From Rhodococcus triatomae BKS 15-14 (GTDB lineage: Bacteria; Actinomycetota; Actinomycetes; Mycobacteriales; Mycobacteriaceae), in the NCBI GenBank assembly GCA_000341795.1, contig AODO01000069.1, positions 124,001 through 188,000 on the forward strand: a DNA stretch of 64,000 nt, given 5' to 3'. Of the stretch, positions 25,652 to 33,973 are shown piece after piece. The first letter of the stretch is position 1. Every line of letters begins with the position of its first letter. The notes below the pieces were generated by a model that was not told the origin of the DNA, did no database searches, and saw only the letters and a list, made by a program, of their open reading frames with translations. Position numbers and translations under genes: made by a program.

Positions 25652-26575
25652 ATGGGGAAGCTCGACGACGAGCAGCTCCGGACGATGCTGGCTCGGATGG
25701 CGCAGGCCCGCGCCATCGACCGGATCATCACCGAGCACACGAAAGAACATCGCTTCGACGGCTACTGGCACCCCGGGGAGGGCCAGGAGGCCGCGCCGAT
25801 CGGCGCCACCGCAGCCCTTCGAGACGACGACTACCTGGCCTACCACTTCCGGGGCTCGGCCTGGGCGCTCGGCAAGGGCATGCCTCTCGAACCGGTGGTC
25901 GGCGACATCTTCGGTCGCACAACCGGTTCCACCGGCGGTAAGGGCGCAGGTTCTCCGAAGTGGGCCGATCCCGCCATCGGACTCCTGGGCGAGGGTGGCA
26001 CTCTCGGCAGCGCCTTCGTCGTCGCAGGCGGCGCAGCTCTGGCGATCGACATCCGCGGCACGGACCAGGTCGCGGTCGCCGCGTTCGGCGACGCGACGTC
26101 CGCGAGAGGCACTTTTCACGAGACCCTCCTGCAGGCCGCGGTGTGGAACCTTCCGCTGATCTACTTCTGCGAGAACAATCATTGGCAGGTCGCCACACCC
26201 TTCGAGGCCTGGAGTCCGACCCGGACGGTCGCGGAACGCGGTGCCGCATACGGTGTTCCCGGACTCGAGGTCGACGGACAGGATGCCGTCGCCGTGCACG
26301 AGGCCATGAGCGTCGCCGTCGCCCGTGCTCGGGCAGGTGGCGGACCCACCATCGTCGAGGCTCACGTCACCCGAGCGCGTGGCCACTACGAGGGCGACCT
26401 CCACAGGGCCGACATGTCGTCGTACCGGGATCCGATCGACGTTCTTGCAGCGCGAGTTCCCGATGCCGACCGAATCATCCAGCAGGCCGACGCCGATGTC
26501 CGCGCGGAATACGCGTCCGCGCTCCGGGCACCCGTGGCCGACCCCGACATTCTCTGGAAGGACGTGTTCGCATGA
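25652..26575 (+). CDS. 2-oxoacid dehydrogenase E1 component, alpha subunit
   Basis: A 307-residue thiamine-diphosphate enzyme subunit. The ThDP/Mg motif runs from FGDATSARG (145-153) to NLPLIYFCENN (166-176). HPGEGQEAAPIGATAAL (40-56) and YLAYHFRGSAWALGKGMP (61-78) are typical of the pyruvate/acetoin/branched-chain E1 alpha group. The phosphorylation-loop region usually reading GGSMH is replaced by GKGAGSPKWADP. The ATG follows ACAGGAGACCTTCG. It opens an E1 alpha-E1 beta-E3 operon. Substrate candidates are acetoin, pyruvate-like or branched 2-oxoacids. Confidence 0.9.
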   Translation: MGKLDDEQLRTMLARMAQARAIDRIITEHTKEHRFDGYWHPGEGQEAAPIGATAALRDDDYLAYHFRGSAWALGKGMPLEPVVGDIFGRTTGSTGGKGAGSPKWADPAIGLLGEGGTLGSAFVVAGGAALAIDIRGTDQVAVAAFGDATSARGTFHETLLQAAVWNLPLIYFCENNHWQVATPFEAWSPTRTVAERGAAYGVPGLEVDGQDAVAVHEAMSVAVARARAGGGPTIVEAHVTRARGHYEGDLHRADMSSYRDPIDVLAARVPDADRIIQQADADVRAEYASALRAPVADPDILWKDVFA

Positions 26576-27594
26576 GCACCGACCTCACGACCGACTCCAC
26601 GGTCCGCGCGACCAAGCGCATGCGCTACATCGAGGCGATAGAGTCCGCCATCTGGGAGGAAATGGAACGCGACGACACGGTTTTCACGCTCGGCCAGGGC
26701 GTCAGCATCGGCGGATTCTTCGGCAAGAAGGGGCAGAAGACACTCGCCGAGCAGTTCGGGACCAAACGGGTACGTGACTCCGGCATCACGGAGGCGTTCA
26801 TGGCCGGATGCGCGGCGGGCGCCGCCATGGTCGGGATGCGGCCGATCATTCAGATGGGTTTCGCCGGGTTCTCCCTCATCGCCGGTGACGAGATCTACCA
26901 CAAGCTCGCCAAGTGGCGGTACATGCACGGCGGCAAGTTCGAACTTCCGGCTGTCATCCGGCTCCCCGGTGGCCACCAGGACGCGGCCGGTCCGGAACAC
27001 TCGAACAGCTACGAGGTTCTGGGCATGCACATGCCCGGGCTCAAGGTTGTCGTCCCCGGTACCGCGGCCGACGCGAAGGGGCTCCTCAAGGCCGCCGTTC
27101 GCGATCCCAATCCCGTTCTCTTCCACGAAGTCCGGTCACTGAACTTCACGAAGGGAGAGGTCCCCACCGATCCGGACTTCATCGTGCCGATCGGCGTCGC
27201 AGAGGTGGTCACCCGCGGCGACGACGTGACCATCGTGACCTACGGTCACATGCGCAAGGAGAGCGTCGCCGCCGCCGAACGACTGTCGGCCGAGGGCATC
27301 TCGGTCGAGGTCGTCGATCTGAAGAGCCTGGTGCCGCTGGACTATCCGACGGTCTTCGAATCCGTCGCGAAGACCAAGCGCGTGATGGTGGTGAACGAGG
27401 CGGCCCTGACCGCCGGCCCGGCGTCGGAGATCGCGGCGCGCATCTACGAGGAGATGTTCGGCTCGCTGGCCGCGCCGGTGGCCCGGGTCTGCGCACCCGA
27501 TGTGCCCGCACCTCAGACGATCAGGCTCGAGGCGATGATGCGCCCCACGCCCGATCAGATCGTCGAGACCGCACGGGCCCTCGTCAAGTACTGA
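26572..27594 (+). CDS. 2-oxoacid dehydrogenase E1 component, beta subunit
   Basis: A 340-residue transketolase-like beta subunit, starting in an ATGA overlap with E1 alpha. Conserved stretches are RYIEAIESAIWEEM, RVRDSGITEAFMAG, GMRPIIQMGFAGF and the C-terminal domain with VDLKSLVPLDYPT. HQDAAGPEHSNSYE matches the loop that contacts the alpha subunit. The two subunits form the alpha2beta2 decarboxylase that reductively acylates the lipoyl domain. Confidence 0.9.
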   Translation: MSTDLTTDSTVRATKRMRYIEAIESAIWEEMERDDTVFTLGQGVSIGGFFGKKGQKTLAEQFGTKRVRDSGITEAFMAGCAAGAAMVGMRPIIQMGFAGFSLIAGDEIYHKLAKWRYMHGGKFELPAVIRLPGGHQDAAGPEHSNSYEVLGMHMPGLKVVVPGTAADAKGLLKAAVRDPNPVLFHEVRSLNFTKGEVPTDPDFIVPIGVAEVVTRGDDVTIVTYGHMRKESVAAAERLSAEGISVEVVDLKSLVPLDYPTVFESVAKTKRVMVVNEAALTAGPASEIAARIYEEMFGSLAAPVARVCAPDVPAPQTIRLEAMMRPTPDQIVETARALVKY

Positions 27595-27652
27595 CCTGAT
27601 GCCGGCGGCACACACGGTACCGCCGGCATGTGAACCGGAAGGAATGCCGACC

Positions 27653-29026
27653 ATGACAGGCCACACCTACGACATCGTGATCCTCGGCGGCGGCAGCGGC
27701 GGCTACGCCTGTGCGTTGCGCGCGTCGCAGCTCGGACTCTCCGTCGCCCTGATCGAGCGAGACAAGCTGGGCGGCACCTGCCTTCATCGCGGGTGTGTCC
27801 CGACGAAGGCACTCCTGCACGTCGGTGAGGTCGTCGACACGGTGAAAGCGGGAGCCGGCTTCGGCGTCGACGCCGCCGTGAACTCCATCGCCTTCGACGA
27901 GGTCCACGCCTTCAAGAACGGCGTCGTCGACCGGTTGCACCGAGGGCTGAGCAGTCTCGTCGACGCCGCACCCAATGTCACCGTGGTACACGGAACGGGC
28001 ACCGTCGTCGACGCCCACACGGTCCGTATCGACGACGCGGAGCACACCGGCGCGAACCTGGTCCTCGCCACGGGTTCCCGGCCGCGTACGCTCCCCGGAG
28101 TCGACATCACCGGGCGCATCGTGACCAGCGACGGGGCCTTGGCGCTGGCGGAGGTTCCGAAGCGCGCGGTCGTCATCGGCGGATCCGTCATCGGCGTCGA
28201 GTTCGCCAGCCTGTGGCGGTCGCTCGGGTCCGAGGTGACGATCGTGGAGTCTCTCGGAACACTGGTTCCACAGGAAGACCCCTCGGTGTCGAAGAAGCTG
28301 GAGCGCGCCTTTCGGAAGCGAAAGATCGGCTTCACGACCAATGCCAAGGTTGTCGAGGTTTCCCAGACGGAGTCCGTCGCGAGCGTCACCCTCGACTCGG
28401 GGAGGGTTCTCGAAGCGGACGTCGTCCTGGTGGCTGTCGGACGTGAACCCGTGTCCTCCGGTCTCGGCCTGGAGGAGGCCGGCATCTCCCTCGATCGAGG
28501 TTGGGTGAGCACCGACGATCGGTTGCGTTCCAACATTCCTTCGGTGTACGCGGTCGGGGACCTCGTGCCGGGTCCGCAGCTGGCGCATCGTGGATTCGCC
28601 CACGGCATCTTCGTCGCAGAGCACATCGCGGGGCTCGGCCCGGCACCGGTGGTCGACACGAACCTTCCTCGGGTGACCTACAGCGATCCCGAGATCGCCT
28701 CGGTCGGCCTGACGGAAAGCCGAGCGCGCGAGGCATTCGGGGCCGTCGACACGGTCGAGTACAACCTCGCGGGTAACGGCAGGAGCCTCGTCCTGGGGAC
28801 GGCCGGCAGCGTCAAGATCGTCAGGAAGCAGAATGGACCGATCGTAGGGGTGCACATGGTCGGGGCCCGGATGAGCGAGCAGATCGGTGAGGCCACACTC
28901 GCCGTGACGTTGAACGTGCACCCCGAGGAACTGGCGTCCATCGTTCACGCGCACCCCACCCAGAACGAATCGATCGGCGAAGCCGCCCTCGCTCTCGCCG
29001 GCAAACCGCTGCACGCCCACACCTGA
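27653..29026 (+). CDS. Dihydrolipoamide dehydrogenase (E3)
   Basis: A 457-residue flavoprotein. The FAD-binding GGGSGGYACALRA is at the N-terminus, the redox disulfide is GGTCLHRGCVPTK (C43/C48), the NAD fold is VVIGGSVIGVEFASLW, and the dimer-interface catalytic pair lies in HAHPTQNESIGEA. I chose the ATG at 27653, nine bases after GGAAGGA; an ATG three codons upstream touches the Shine-Dalgarno. It closes the E1-E3 operon and reoxidises the lipoyl domain with NAD+. A dedicated E3 is usual for inducible oxoacid dehydrogenase clusters. Confidence 0.92.
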   Translation: MTGHTYDIVILGGGSGGYACALRASQLGLSVALIERDKLGGTCLHRGCVPTKALLHVGEVVDTVKAGAGFGVDAAVNSIAFDEVHAFKNGVVDRLHRGLSSLVDAAPNVTVVHGTGTVVDAHTVRIDDAEHTGANLVLATGSRPRTLPGVDITGRIVTSDGALALAEVPKRAVVIGGSVIGVEFASLWRSLGSEVTIVESLGTLVPQEDPSVSKKLERAFRKRKIGFTTNAKVVEVSQTESVASVTLDSGRVLEADVVLVAVGREPVSSGLGLEEAGISLDRGWVSTDDRLRSNIPSVYAVGDLVPGPQLAHRGFAHGIFVAEHIAGLGPAPVVDTNLPRVTYSDPEIASVGLTESRAREAFGAVDTVEYNLAGNGRSLVLGTAGSVKIVRKQNGPIVGVHMVGARMSEQIGEATLAVTLNVHPEELASIVHAHPTQNESIGEAALALAGKPLHAHT

Positions 29027-29036
29027 GCACGACGTC

Positions 29037-29065
29037 GGCGCGCCCGAGTCGAGCTCAGGCGCGCC
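29037..29065. terminator. Possible hairpin between E3 and tetR2
   Basis: GGCGCGCC at 29037-29044 and again at 29058-29065, 13 nt apart, can pair across the gap between two convergent genes. The second arm overlaps the last codons of tetR2; the repeat is self-palindromic, so the call is tentative. Confidence 0.4.
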
Positions 29066-29705
29066 GGCGTTCCATCAGCGCCGTCATTCCGCCGGCGATG
29101 AACCATGCCAGCGAGTCGAGTCCCTCGGTGGACGCTTCTCCGGAACGATCCGCGGCGCCGACCCAGGTTGCGGCCATCGCGATCAGGGTGTTCGCCGCCA
29201 GAGACCAGTTGCGGTCGCGTTCGTCGGGTTCGACATCCGGATAGACCCGCTCGAGCAGCGTCCCGAGCAGCTGAGCGGTGTCGTCGTCCTCCATGGGTGA
29301 GAACAGGCGCTCGTCGTTCACGAGGCTCAACTGCCCGCAGATGGTCAGCCAACGCTCGGCCCGGACGGGGTCCTCCTTCAGAAACTGCTGGTAGGGAATC
29401 GCCAGGACGCTGACGATCTCGACCGCCGAGGGAGCCTTCCTGCGTTCCGCGAGTTCCCCTGCCATCGCGTGGATTCGAGCGAGCACGTCGGATCCGTAGT
29501 CGACGAGAACGGCGTGAAGAAGCGCGTCCTTGGCTCCGAAGTGATAGTGCGCAGCGGCGGGTCCGTAGCCGGCTGCGGCATTGATCGCTCGGATGGACAC
29601 CGCCTCGACTCCCTCGTCGGCGAAGAGCTCGGCGGCTGCGTCTATCAGCGCGCGACGGGTCGCCTCCCCGTCGCGCACCCTCGACTGCTTCTTCTTGGTG
29701 GTCAT
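29055..29705 (-). CDS. TetR-family regulator 2 of the catabolic island
   Basis: A 216-residue regulator with a basic N-terminal arm (MTTKKKQSRVRDGEATRR) and a helix-turn-helix with AELFADEGVEAVSIRAIN and AAGYGPAAAHYHFGAKDALL. It is clearly a paralog of the TetR at 24919. The C-terminal half has its own sequence (LERVYPDVEPDERDRNW), so it may sense another ligand. Its start codon lies next to an inverted repeat and one of the shared operator sites. Confidence 0.9.
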   Translation of the reverse strand: MTTKKKQSRVRDGEATRRALIDAAAELFADEGVEAVSIRAINAAAGYGPAAAHYHFGAKDALLHAVLVDYGSDVLARIHAMAGELAERRKAPSAVEIVSVLAIPYQQFLKEDPVRAERWLTICGQLSLVNDERLFSPMEDDDTAQLLGTLLERVYPDVEPDERDRNWSLAANTLIAMAATWVGAADRSGEASTEGLDSLAWFIAGGMTALMERRRA

Positions 29706-29752
29706 CGGTCGATCCTATCCACTCGACCGATCGTCTGTTTCAATCGTCTGAC
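29706..29752. promoter_or_regulatory. Operator region of tetR2 (site C)
   Basis: CGGTCGA (29706-29712), 10 nt, TCGACCG (29723-29729) is a perfect inverted repeat abutting the start codon and covering the ribosome binding site. It abuts the shared 24-bp core at 29729-29752 (GATCGTCTGTTTC ... CTGAC). GACCGATC-N3-TGTTTCAATCG-N2-TGAC (29725-29752) is the same as at site B apart from the variable positions. Confidence 0.6.
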
Positions 29753-29781
29753 GCGCACCTCGGGCAGGGCGGCAGGGCGCA

Positions 29782-31290
29782 TCACCCACGGATCCCGTGC
29801 ACGTCGTTCTCATGCGGTGACAGGGTCCGGGCTTCGTCGTCGGGACTCGAGAGGAAGCACGCCGCGAGAACCGCCGTCGCCGCGATGCACGCGCCCCACA
29901 CGAACGCAGTTCGGATGCCCGCCAGCTCCGCATCGACTTCGGGCATCCCCGCCGCCGCGCTCGCGGCGGCGACAGAGGACATCACGGTGACGAACAACGC
30001 GGTGCCCGCCGCACCGGCGAACTGCTGGAGGGTGTTGACGATCGCACTGCCGTGCGAATAGAGCGATGTGTCCAGGCAACCCAGTGCCGATGTCATCGCG
30101 GGAGTGAGAACCAGGCCGACCCCGACACTCAGCACGATGTGAACGGAGGCCACGACGCCCACCCCGGTGGATGCGTCGTACGTGGCCGTCGACGCCAGCG
30201 CACAGGCGATCAGCACTGTTCCCGGAACGACGAGCGGGCGCGGCCCGAACCTGTCGAACACGCGGCCGACCGCCGGTGCGATCAGGCCCATCGTCAAACC
30301 TCCGGGCAGCAAGAGCAACCCCGCTTCGAGCACGGTCATACCGCGCACGTTCTGCAGGTAGATCGGCAGCAGAATCAGATTGCCGAACAGGGCGGCCATG
30401 CAGACGACCAGGACCGTGACCCCCGCAACGAACGGTCTCCGACCGAAGGGCCGCATGTCCAACAGCGCGGCGTCTCGTTGCTGTAGGCGAACCTGCCGAA
30501 TGACGAAGGCCACCATGCACGCCAACCCGACGACCATCGGCACCACGGGTGGCACCACGGTGTGGCCTCCGCCCTCGCCGAAGCTGCTCAGTCCGTATAT
30601 CAACCCACCGAAACCGGACGACGACAGCAGGATCGAGAAACCGTCGAATCCCACATGCCTGGTGGACCCGACGTTCCTCACGAACACCACCCCGAGAGCC
30701 AGGCACGCCAATGCAATCGGCAGGACCGACAGGAACAGCCACCTCCACGGCAGAACCGCGAGGACGAGTCCCGCGAAGGTGGGACCGACCGCGGGCGCCA
30801 CCGCTGTGACGATCGCGATGAATCCCATCGCTCGACCGCGGCGCGCTGCAGGCACCGCAGTCAACACGGTGGTCACCAACAGCGGAAACATCAAGGCCGT
30901 ACCGCACGCCTGGACAACCCGGCCGACCAGGATCATCGGAAACCCGGTGGCGCTCGCCGCCAGGAAGGTGCCGAGCGAGAACGCGGTCATCGCCGCGGTG
31001 AAGACGGCACGTGTGGTGAATCTCTGCAGGATGATTCCGGTCATCGGAATGACGACGGTCATCGTCAGCAGAAACCCGGTGGTCAGCCACTGGGCGGCCG
31101 ACGCGGTGACGTCCAGTTCGACAATCAGCTTCGGGATGGCGACGCTCATGATGGTCTCGTTGAGGATCACCACGAAGGACGAGACCAACATCAACCCGAT
31201 CATGAATCTCAACCGGCCGGATGTCGGGTCGCCGACATCGCCGGGACCCTTCGACTCGAGCGAACCGCCGATCGTCTGATCCACTGCCAT
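29782..31290 (-). CDS. MFS transporter (DHA2 family)
   Basis: A 502-residue 14-helix major facilitator. LVVILNETIMSVAIPKLI-type first helix (here VVILNETIMSVAIPKL), QWLTTGFLLTMTVVIP in TM2, and GRAMGFIAIVTAVAPAVGP (the GxxxGPxxGG-like motif C region) are characteristic of the drug:H+ antiporter-2 group. The ATG at 31290 follows GGGAGGCGCCTAC. It is transcribed away from the kinase/ACAD/LipA genes; the intergenic region contains operator site D, so both directions may be co-regulated. Confidence 0.9.
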   Translation of the reverse strand: MAVDQTIGGSLESKGPGDVGDPTSGRLRFMIGLMLVSSFVVILNETIMSVAIPKLIVELDVTASAAQWLTTGFLLTMTVVIPMTGIILQRFTTRAVFTAAMTAFSLGTFLAASATGFPMILVGRVVQACGTALMFPLLVTTVLTAVPAARRGRAMGFIAIVTAVAPAVGPTFAGLVLAVLPWRWLFLSVLPIALACLALGVVFVRNVGSTRHVGFDGFSILLSSSGFGGLIYGLSSFGEGGGHTVVPPVVPMVVGLACMVAFVIRQVRLQQRDAALLDMRPFGRRPFVAGVTVLVVCMAALFGNLILLPIYLQNVRGMTVLEAGLLLLPGGLTMGLIAPAVGRVFDRFGPRPLVVPGTVLIACALASTATYDASTGVGVVASVHIVLSVGVGLVLTPAMTSALGCLDTSLYSHGSAIVNTLQQFAGAAGTALFVTVMSSVAAASAAAGMPEVDAELAGIRTAFVWGACIAATAVLAACFLSSPDDEARTLSPHENDVHGIRG

Positions 31291-31423
31291 GTAGGCGCCT
31301 CCCATTACACACAAATCGAAATGACGAGAGTCGACTCATCCACCGTCGTTCGTCGACAACCACGGCGGGGGAGGGAAACTCACCGACTTCCCGGATCCCG
31401 CGCCGCGCCGGACCACTGTAACC

Positions 31424-31458
31424 GATCGATTGATTGAATCGTGTGATTCGTCTAGGCT
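31424..31458 (+). promoter_or_regulatory. Promoter and TetR operator of the kinase-ACAD-LipA operon (site D)
   Basis: The 24-bp core 31424-31447 (GATCGATTGATTG ... GTGTGAT) fits the consensus of sites A-C. TTGATT (31430-31435) and TAGGCT (31453-31458) at 17-bp spacing form a promoter overlapped by the operator. The rest of 31291-31561 has no gene. Confidence 0.65.
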
Positions 31459-31561
31459 GAGGGTCCGACGCCACAGCCCGTCACACCCGGCCGCGCCACC
31501 CGGCGACGCGCCTCACTGCCGACGCAGCCCTCGCCCGATCAAGGACAGGACCATCCAGCAC

Positions 31562-32596
31562 ATGAGCAACACCTTCCTGCCGACCTCGGATTTCGACCTC
31601 GACGAAGTTCGCACGCGGCTCCGGCAACTCGGTGAGATACGCCCCGAGGACCAGCTCGAGGTGCGGCTGCTGGCCGGCGGTCGTTCGAATCTCACCTACG
31701 AGGTGTCGAGCCCCGACCGCGCGTGGGTGCTGCGGCGGCCACCGGCCGGCGAGCTCCTCGAGACGGCTCACGACATGGGCCGCGAGGTCGTCGTGCAGTC
31801 GGCTCTCGCCGGTAGCGGGATCCCGGTTCCCCGGATCGTCTTCTTCTCGTCCGACGCACCTCACGCCGGCGGCTCGTACTACCTCATGGACAAGGTCGAG
31901 GGGACGCTGCTACGAACCGACGACGACTTCGCCGCCGTCCCGCACTCGGCCCGAGAAGCCCTGTCGCACCGGTACATCGATGCGCTCGCGGCTCTGCACC
32001 GACAGGACGTCGACTCGGTCGGGCTCTCGACATTCGGACGTCCGGTAGGGTTCTCGGAACGTCAGGTGCGTCGCTGGGCGAAGCAGTTGGCCGCGTCCCG
32101 GTCCCGCGAGCTTCCCGAACTGGACCGTCTCGCGTCGGCTCTCGCCGACACGGTTCCCGATTCTGCGGCGAAGTCGATCGTTCACGGAGACTTCCGGTTC
32201 GACAACATGATCGTGCAGCTGGAACCGCAGCCACGCATCGCCGCGATCCTGGACTGGGAGATGTCGACCCTCGGCGATCCGCTCACGGACCTCGGGTTGG
32301 TTCACCTGTTCTGGGAGGGTTGGCACGGCATCGACAACCCGATCGCCGGCACGCCCGTCTCCCAGTCGGGATATCCGTCGTTCGACCAGCTCGCGCATCG
32401 CTACGCGACCGCCACCGGCTCGGACCTGAGCGACCAGTCCTGGTACAACGCATTCGCATTCTTCAAGATGGCCGTCATCCTGGAGGGAATCCACACCCGA
32501 TTCCTGAGCGGGGAGACCGTGGGCGACGGATTCGACCACATCGGCGCGATGGTCGCTCCCCTGACCGAGCGCGGACTGGCCGCGCTCGCCTCGTGA
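31562..32596 (+). CDS. APH-type phosphotransferase, ACAD10/11 kinase-domain-like
   Basis: A 344-residue protein kinase-like fold phosphotransferase. The catalytic loop is VHGDFRFDN (207-215, Asp210, Asn215) and the metal site is ILDWEMSTLGDP (D231). AGGRSNLTYEV is the nucleotide loop. It is named in databases after aminoglycoside phosphotransferase, but the partner gene is an acyl-CoA dehydrogenase, as in the two halves of human ACAD10/11 and in levulinate catabolism (LvaA with LvaC), where the kinase phosphorylates 4-hydroxyacyl-CoA. That role is therefore more likely than antibiotic resistance. It is the first gene of the operon. Confidence 0.85.
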   Translation: MSNTFLPTSDFDLDEVRTRLRQLGEIRPEDQLEVRLLAGGRSNLTYEVSSPDRAWVLRRPPAGELLETAHDMGREVVVQSALAGSGIPVPRIVFFSSDAPHAGGSYYLMDKVEGTLLRTDDDFAAVPHSAREALSHRYIDALAALHRQDVDSVGLSTFGRPVGFSERQVRRWAKQLAASRSRELPELDRLASALADTVPDSAAKSIVHGDFRFDNMIVQLEPQPRIAAILDWEMSTLGDPLTDLGLVHLFWEGWHGIDNPIAGTPVSQSGYPSFDQLAHRYATATGSDLSDQSWYNAFAFFKMAVILEGIHTRFLSGETVGDGFDHIGAMVAPLTERGLAALAS

Positions 32597-32646
32597 GGCG
32601 CGACCGCCAGAGTTCCACGGACACGACAACAGGAGAACGATCTCAG

Positions 32647-33882
32647 GTGGACTTCACCCCCGACGCCACGACGGAAGCCCTTCGGGCGACGCTGCTCACC
32701 TTCATGGAGACCGCGGTGTACCCGGTCGAGCATCACTTCCACGACCGGCCCGCCGCGGGCGCCGCACAGTGGGAACGGCCCGCAGTCATGGAGACCCTGA
32801 AGCGCCGGGCCCGGGCTGCGGGTCTGTGGAATCTGTTCCTACCCGACGACGAACACGGTGCCGGACTGACCAACCTGCAGTACGCGCCCCTCGCCGAGAT
32901 CACCGGATGGAGCCCGGAGATCGCGCCGGAAGCGCTGAACTGCAACCCGCCCGACACCGGCAACATGGAACTGCTGGCGATGTTCGGTACGCCCGATCAG
33001 AAGCGCGAATGGCTCGAACCACTCCTCGCAGGCGACATCCGCTCGGCCTACTGCATGACGGAGCCGAACGTATCGTCTTCGGACGCATCCAATCTCGTCA
33101 CGACCGTCACGGACGACGGTGACCACTGGATCGTGAACGGCCGCAAGTGGTGGTCGACCGGCGCGATGAGCAGCGACTGCCGGGTCCTGATCGTCATGGG
33201 TGTCTCGGATCCGGACGCCGATGCCCGTGGCCGTCACAGTCTGGTGCTCGTCCCCCGGGACACGCCCGGGGTCACCGTCGAGCGGGGACTGCAGATCTTC
33301 GGTTTCGTGCACGGCGCTCACGGAGGCCACGCCGAGATCCACTTCGACAACGTCCGCGTTCCGAAGTCACACCTTCTCGGCGACCGCGGCCGCGGTCAGG
33401 CTCTCGCACAGGCTCGTCTCGGTCCCGGACGGATCCATCACTGCATGCGGATGATCGGAATGGCGGAGCGGGCACTCGACTTGATGTGCCGGCGCGCCAA
33501 CGAACGCACGGCGTTCGGCAAGCACCTCGCCGAGCAGGGAACCGTCCAGCACTGGATCGCGCAGTCCCGAGTCCGCATCGACCAGCTCCGGTTGTACGTG
33601 CTTCGCGCGGCGTGGTTGATCGACACGGTCGGCGCGCGAGCCGCACGCACCGAGATCTCGGCGATCAAGGTCGCCGCGCCCGACACCGTGGAGTGGATCG
33701 TGGACAAGGCGATCCAGGTTCACGGGGCCGGTGGCATGACACAGGACCATCCGTTGGCGATGCTGTGGGCGCAGGCACGCACGATGCGATTCATCGACGG
33801 AGCGGACGAAGTCCACCGCATGGTCGTCGCCACCACCGAGCTTCGCAAGCGCAGTGCAGTCGACGCGACCATCGGCTCGTAG
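32647..33882 (+). CDS. Acyl-CoA dehydrogenase, ACAD10/11-like
   Basis: A 411-residue flavoenzyme. [15 protein letters not shown] is the FAD/substrate loop, [14 protein letters not shown] and [19 protein letters not shown] follow, and [15 protein letters not shown] and [12 protein letters not shown] form the C-terminal FAD contacts. Near the C-terminus the usual catalytic Y-E-G reads I-D-G (D384 in DGADEVHR), as I recall for the ACAD10/11 group. In that group the enzyme removes phosphate from 4-phosphoacyl-CoA rather than doing simple alpha,beta-oxidation. The GTG start follows ACAGGAGAACGATCTCAG. It is 50 bp after the kinase gene. Confidence 0.88.
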   Translation: MDFTPDATTEALRATLLTFMETAVYPVEHHFHDRPAAGAAQWERPAVMETLKRRARAAGLWNLFLPDDEHGAGLTNLQYAPLAEITGWSPEIAPEALNCNPPDTGNMELLAMFGTPDQKREWLEPLLAGDIRSAYCMTEPNVSSSDASNLVTTVTDDGDHWIVNGRKWWSTGAMSSDCRVLIVMGVSDPDADARGRHSLVLVPRDTPGVTVERGLQIFGFVHGAHGGHAEIHFDNVRVPKSHLLGDRGRGQALAQARLGPGRIHHCMRMIGMAERALDLMCRRANERTAFGKHLAEQGTVQHWIAQSRVRIDQLRLYVLRAAWLIDTVGARAARTEISAIKVAAPDTVEWIVDKAIQVHGAGGMTQDHPLAMLWAQARTMRFIDGADEVHRMVVATTELRKRSAVDATIGS

Positions 33883-33973
33883 TCGAGCCCGACTCCACCC
33901 GCCACCTCACTGCGCTCGCATTCGATCCGACTGCACCCGGATCCACACGATCGATCGGAAAGGACTCGCCATC

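Noticed and set aside
31562-32596. Aminoglycoside resistance phosphotransferase
   Set aside because: The fold matches, but the coupled ACAD gene and the catabolic context point to a CoA-linked kinase.
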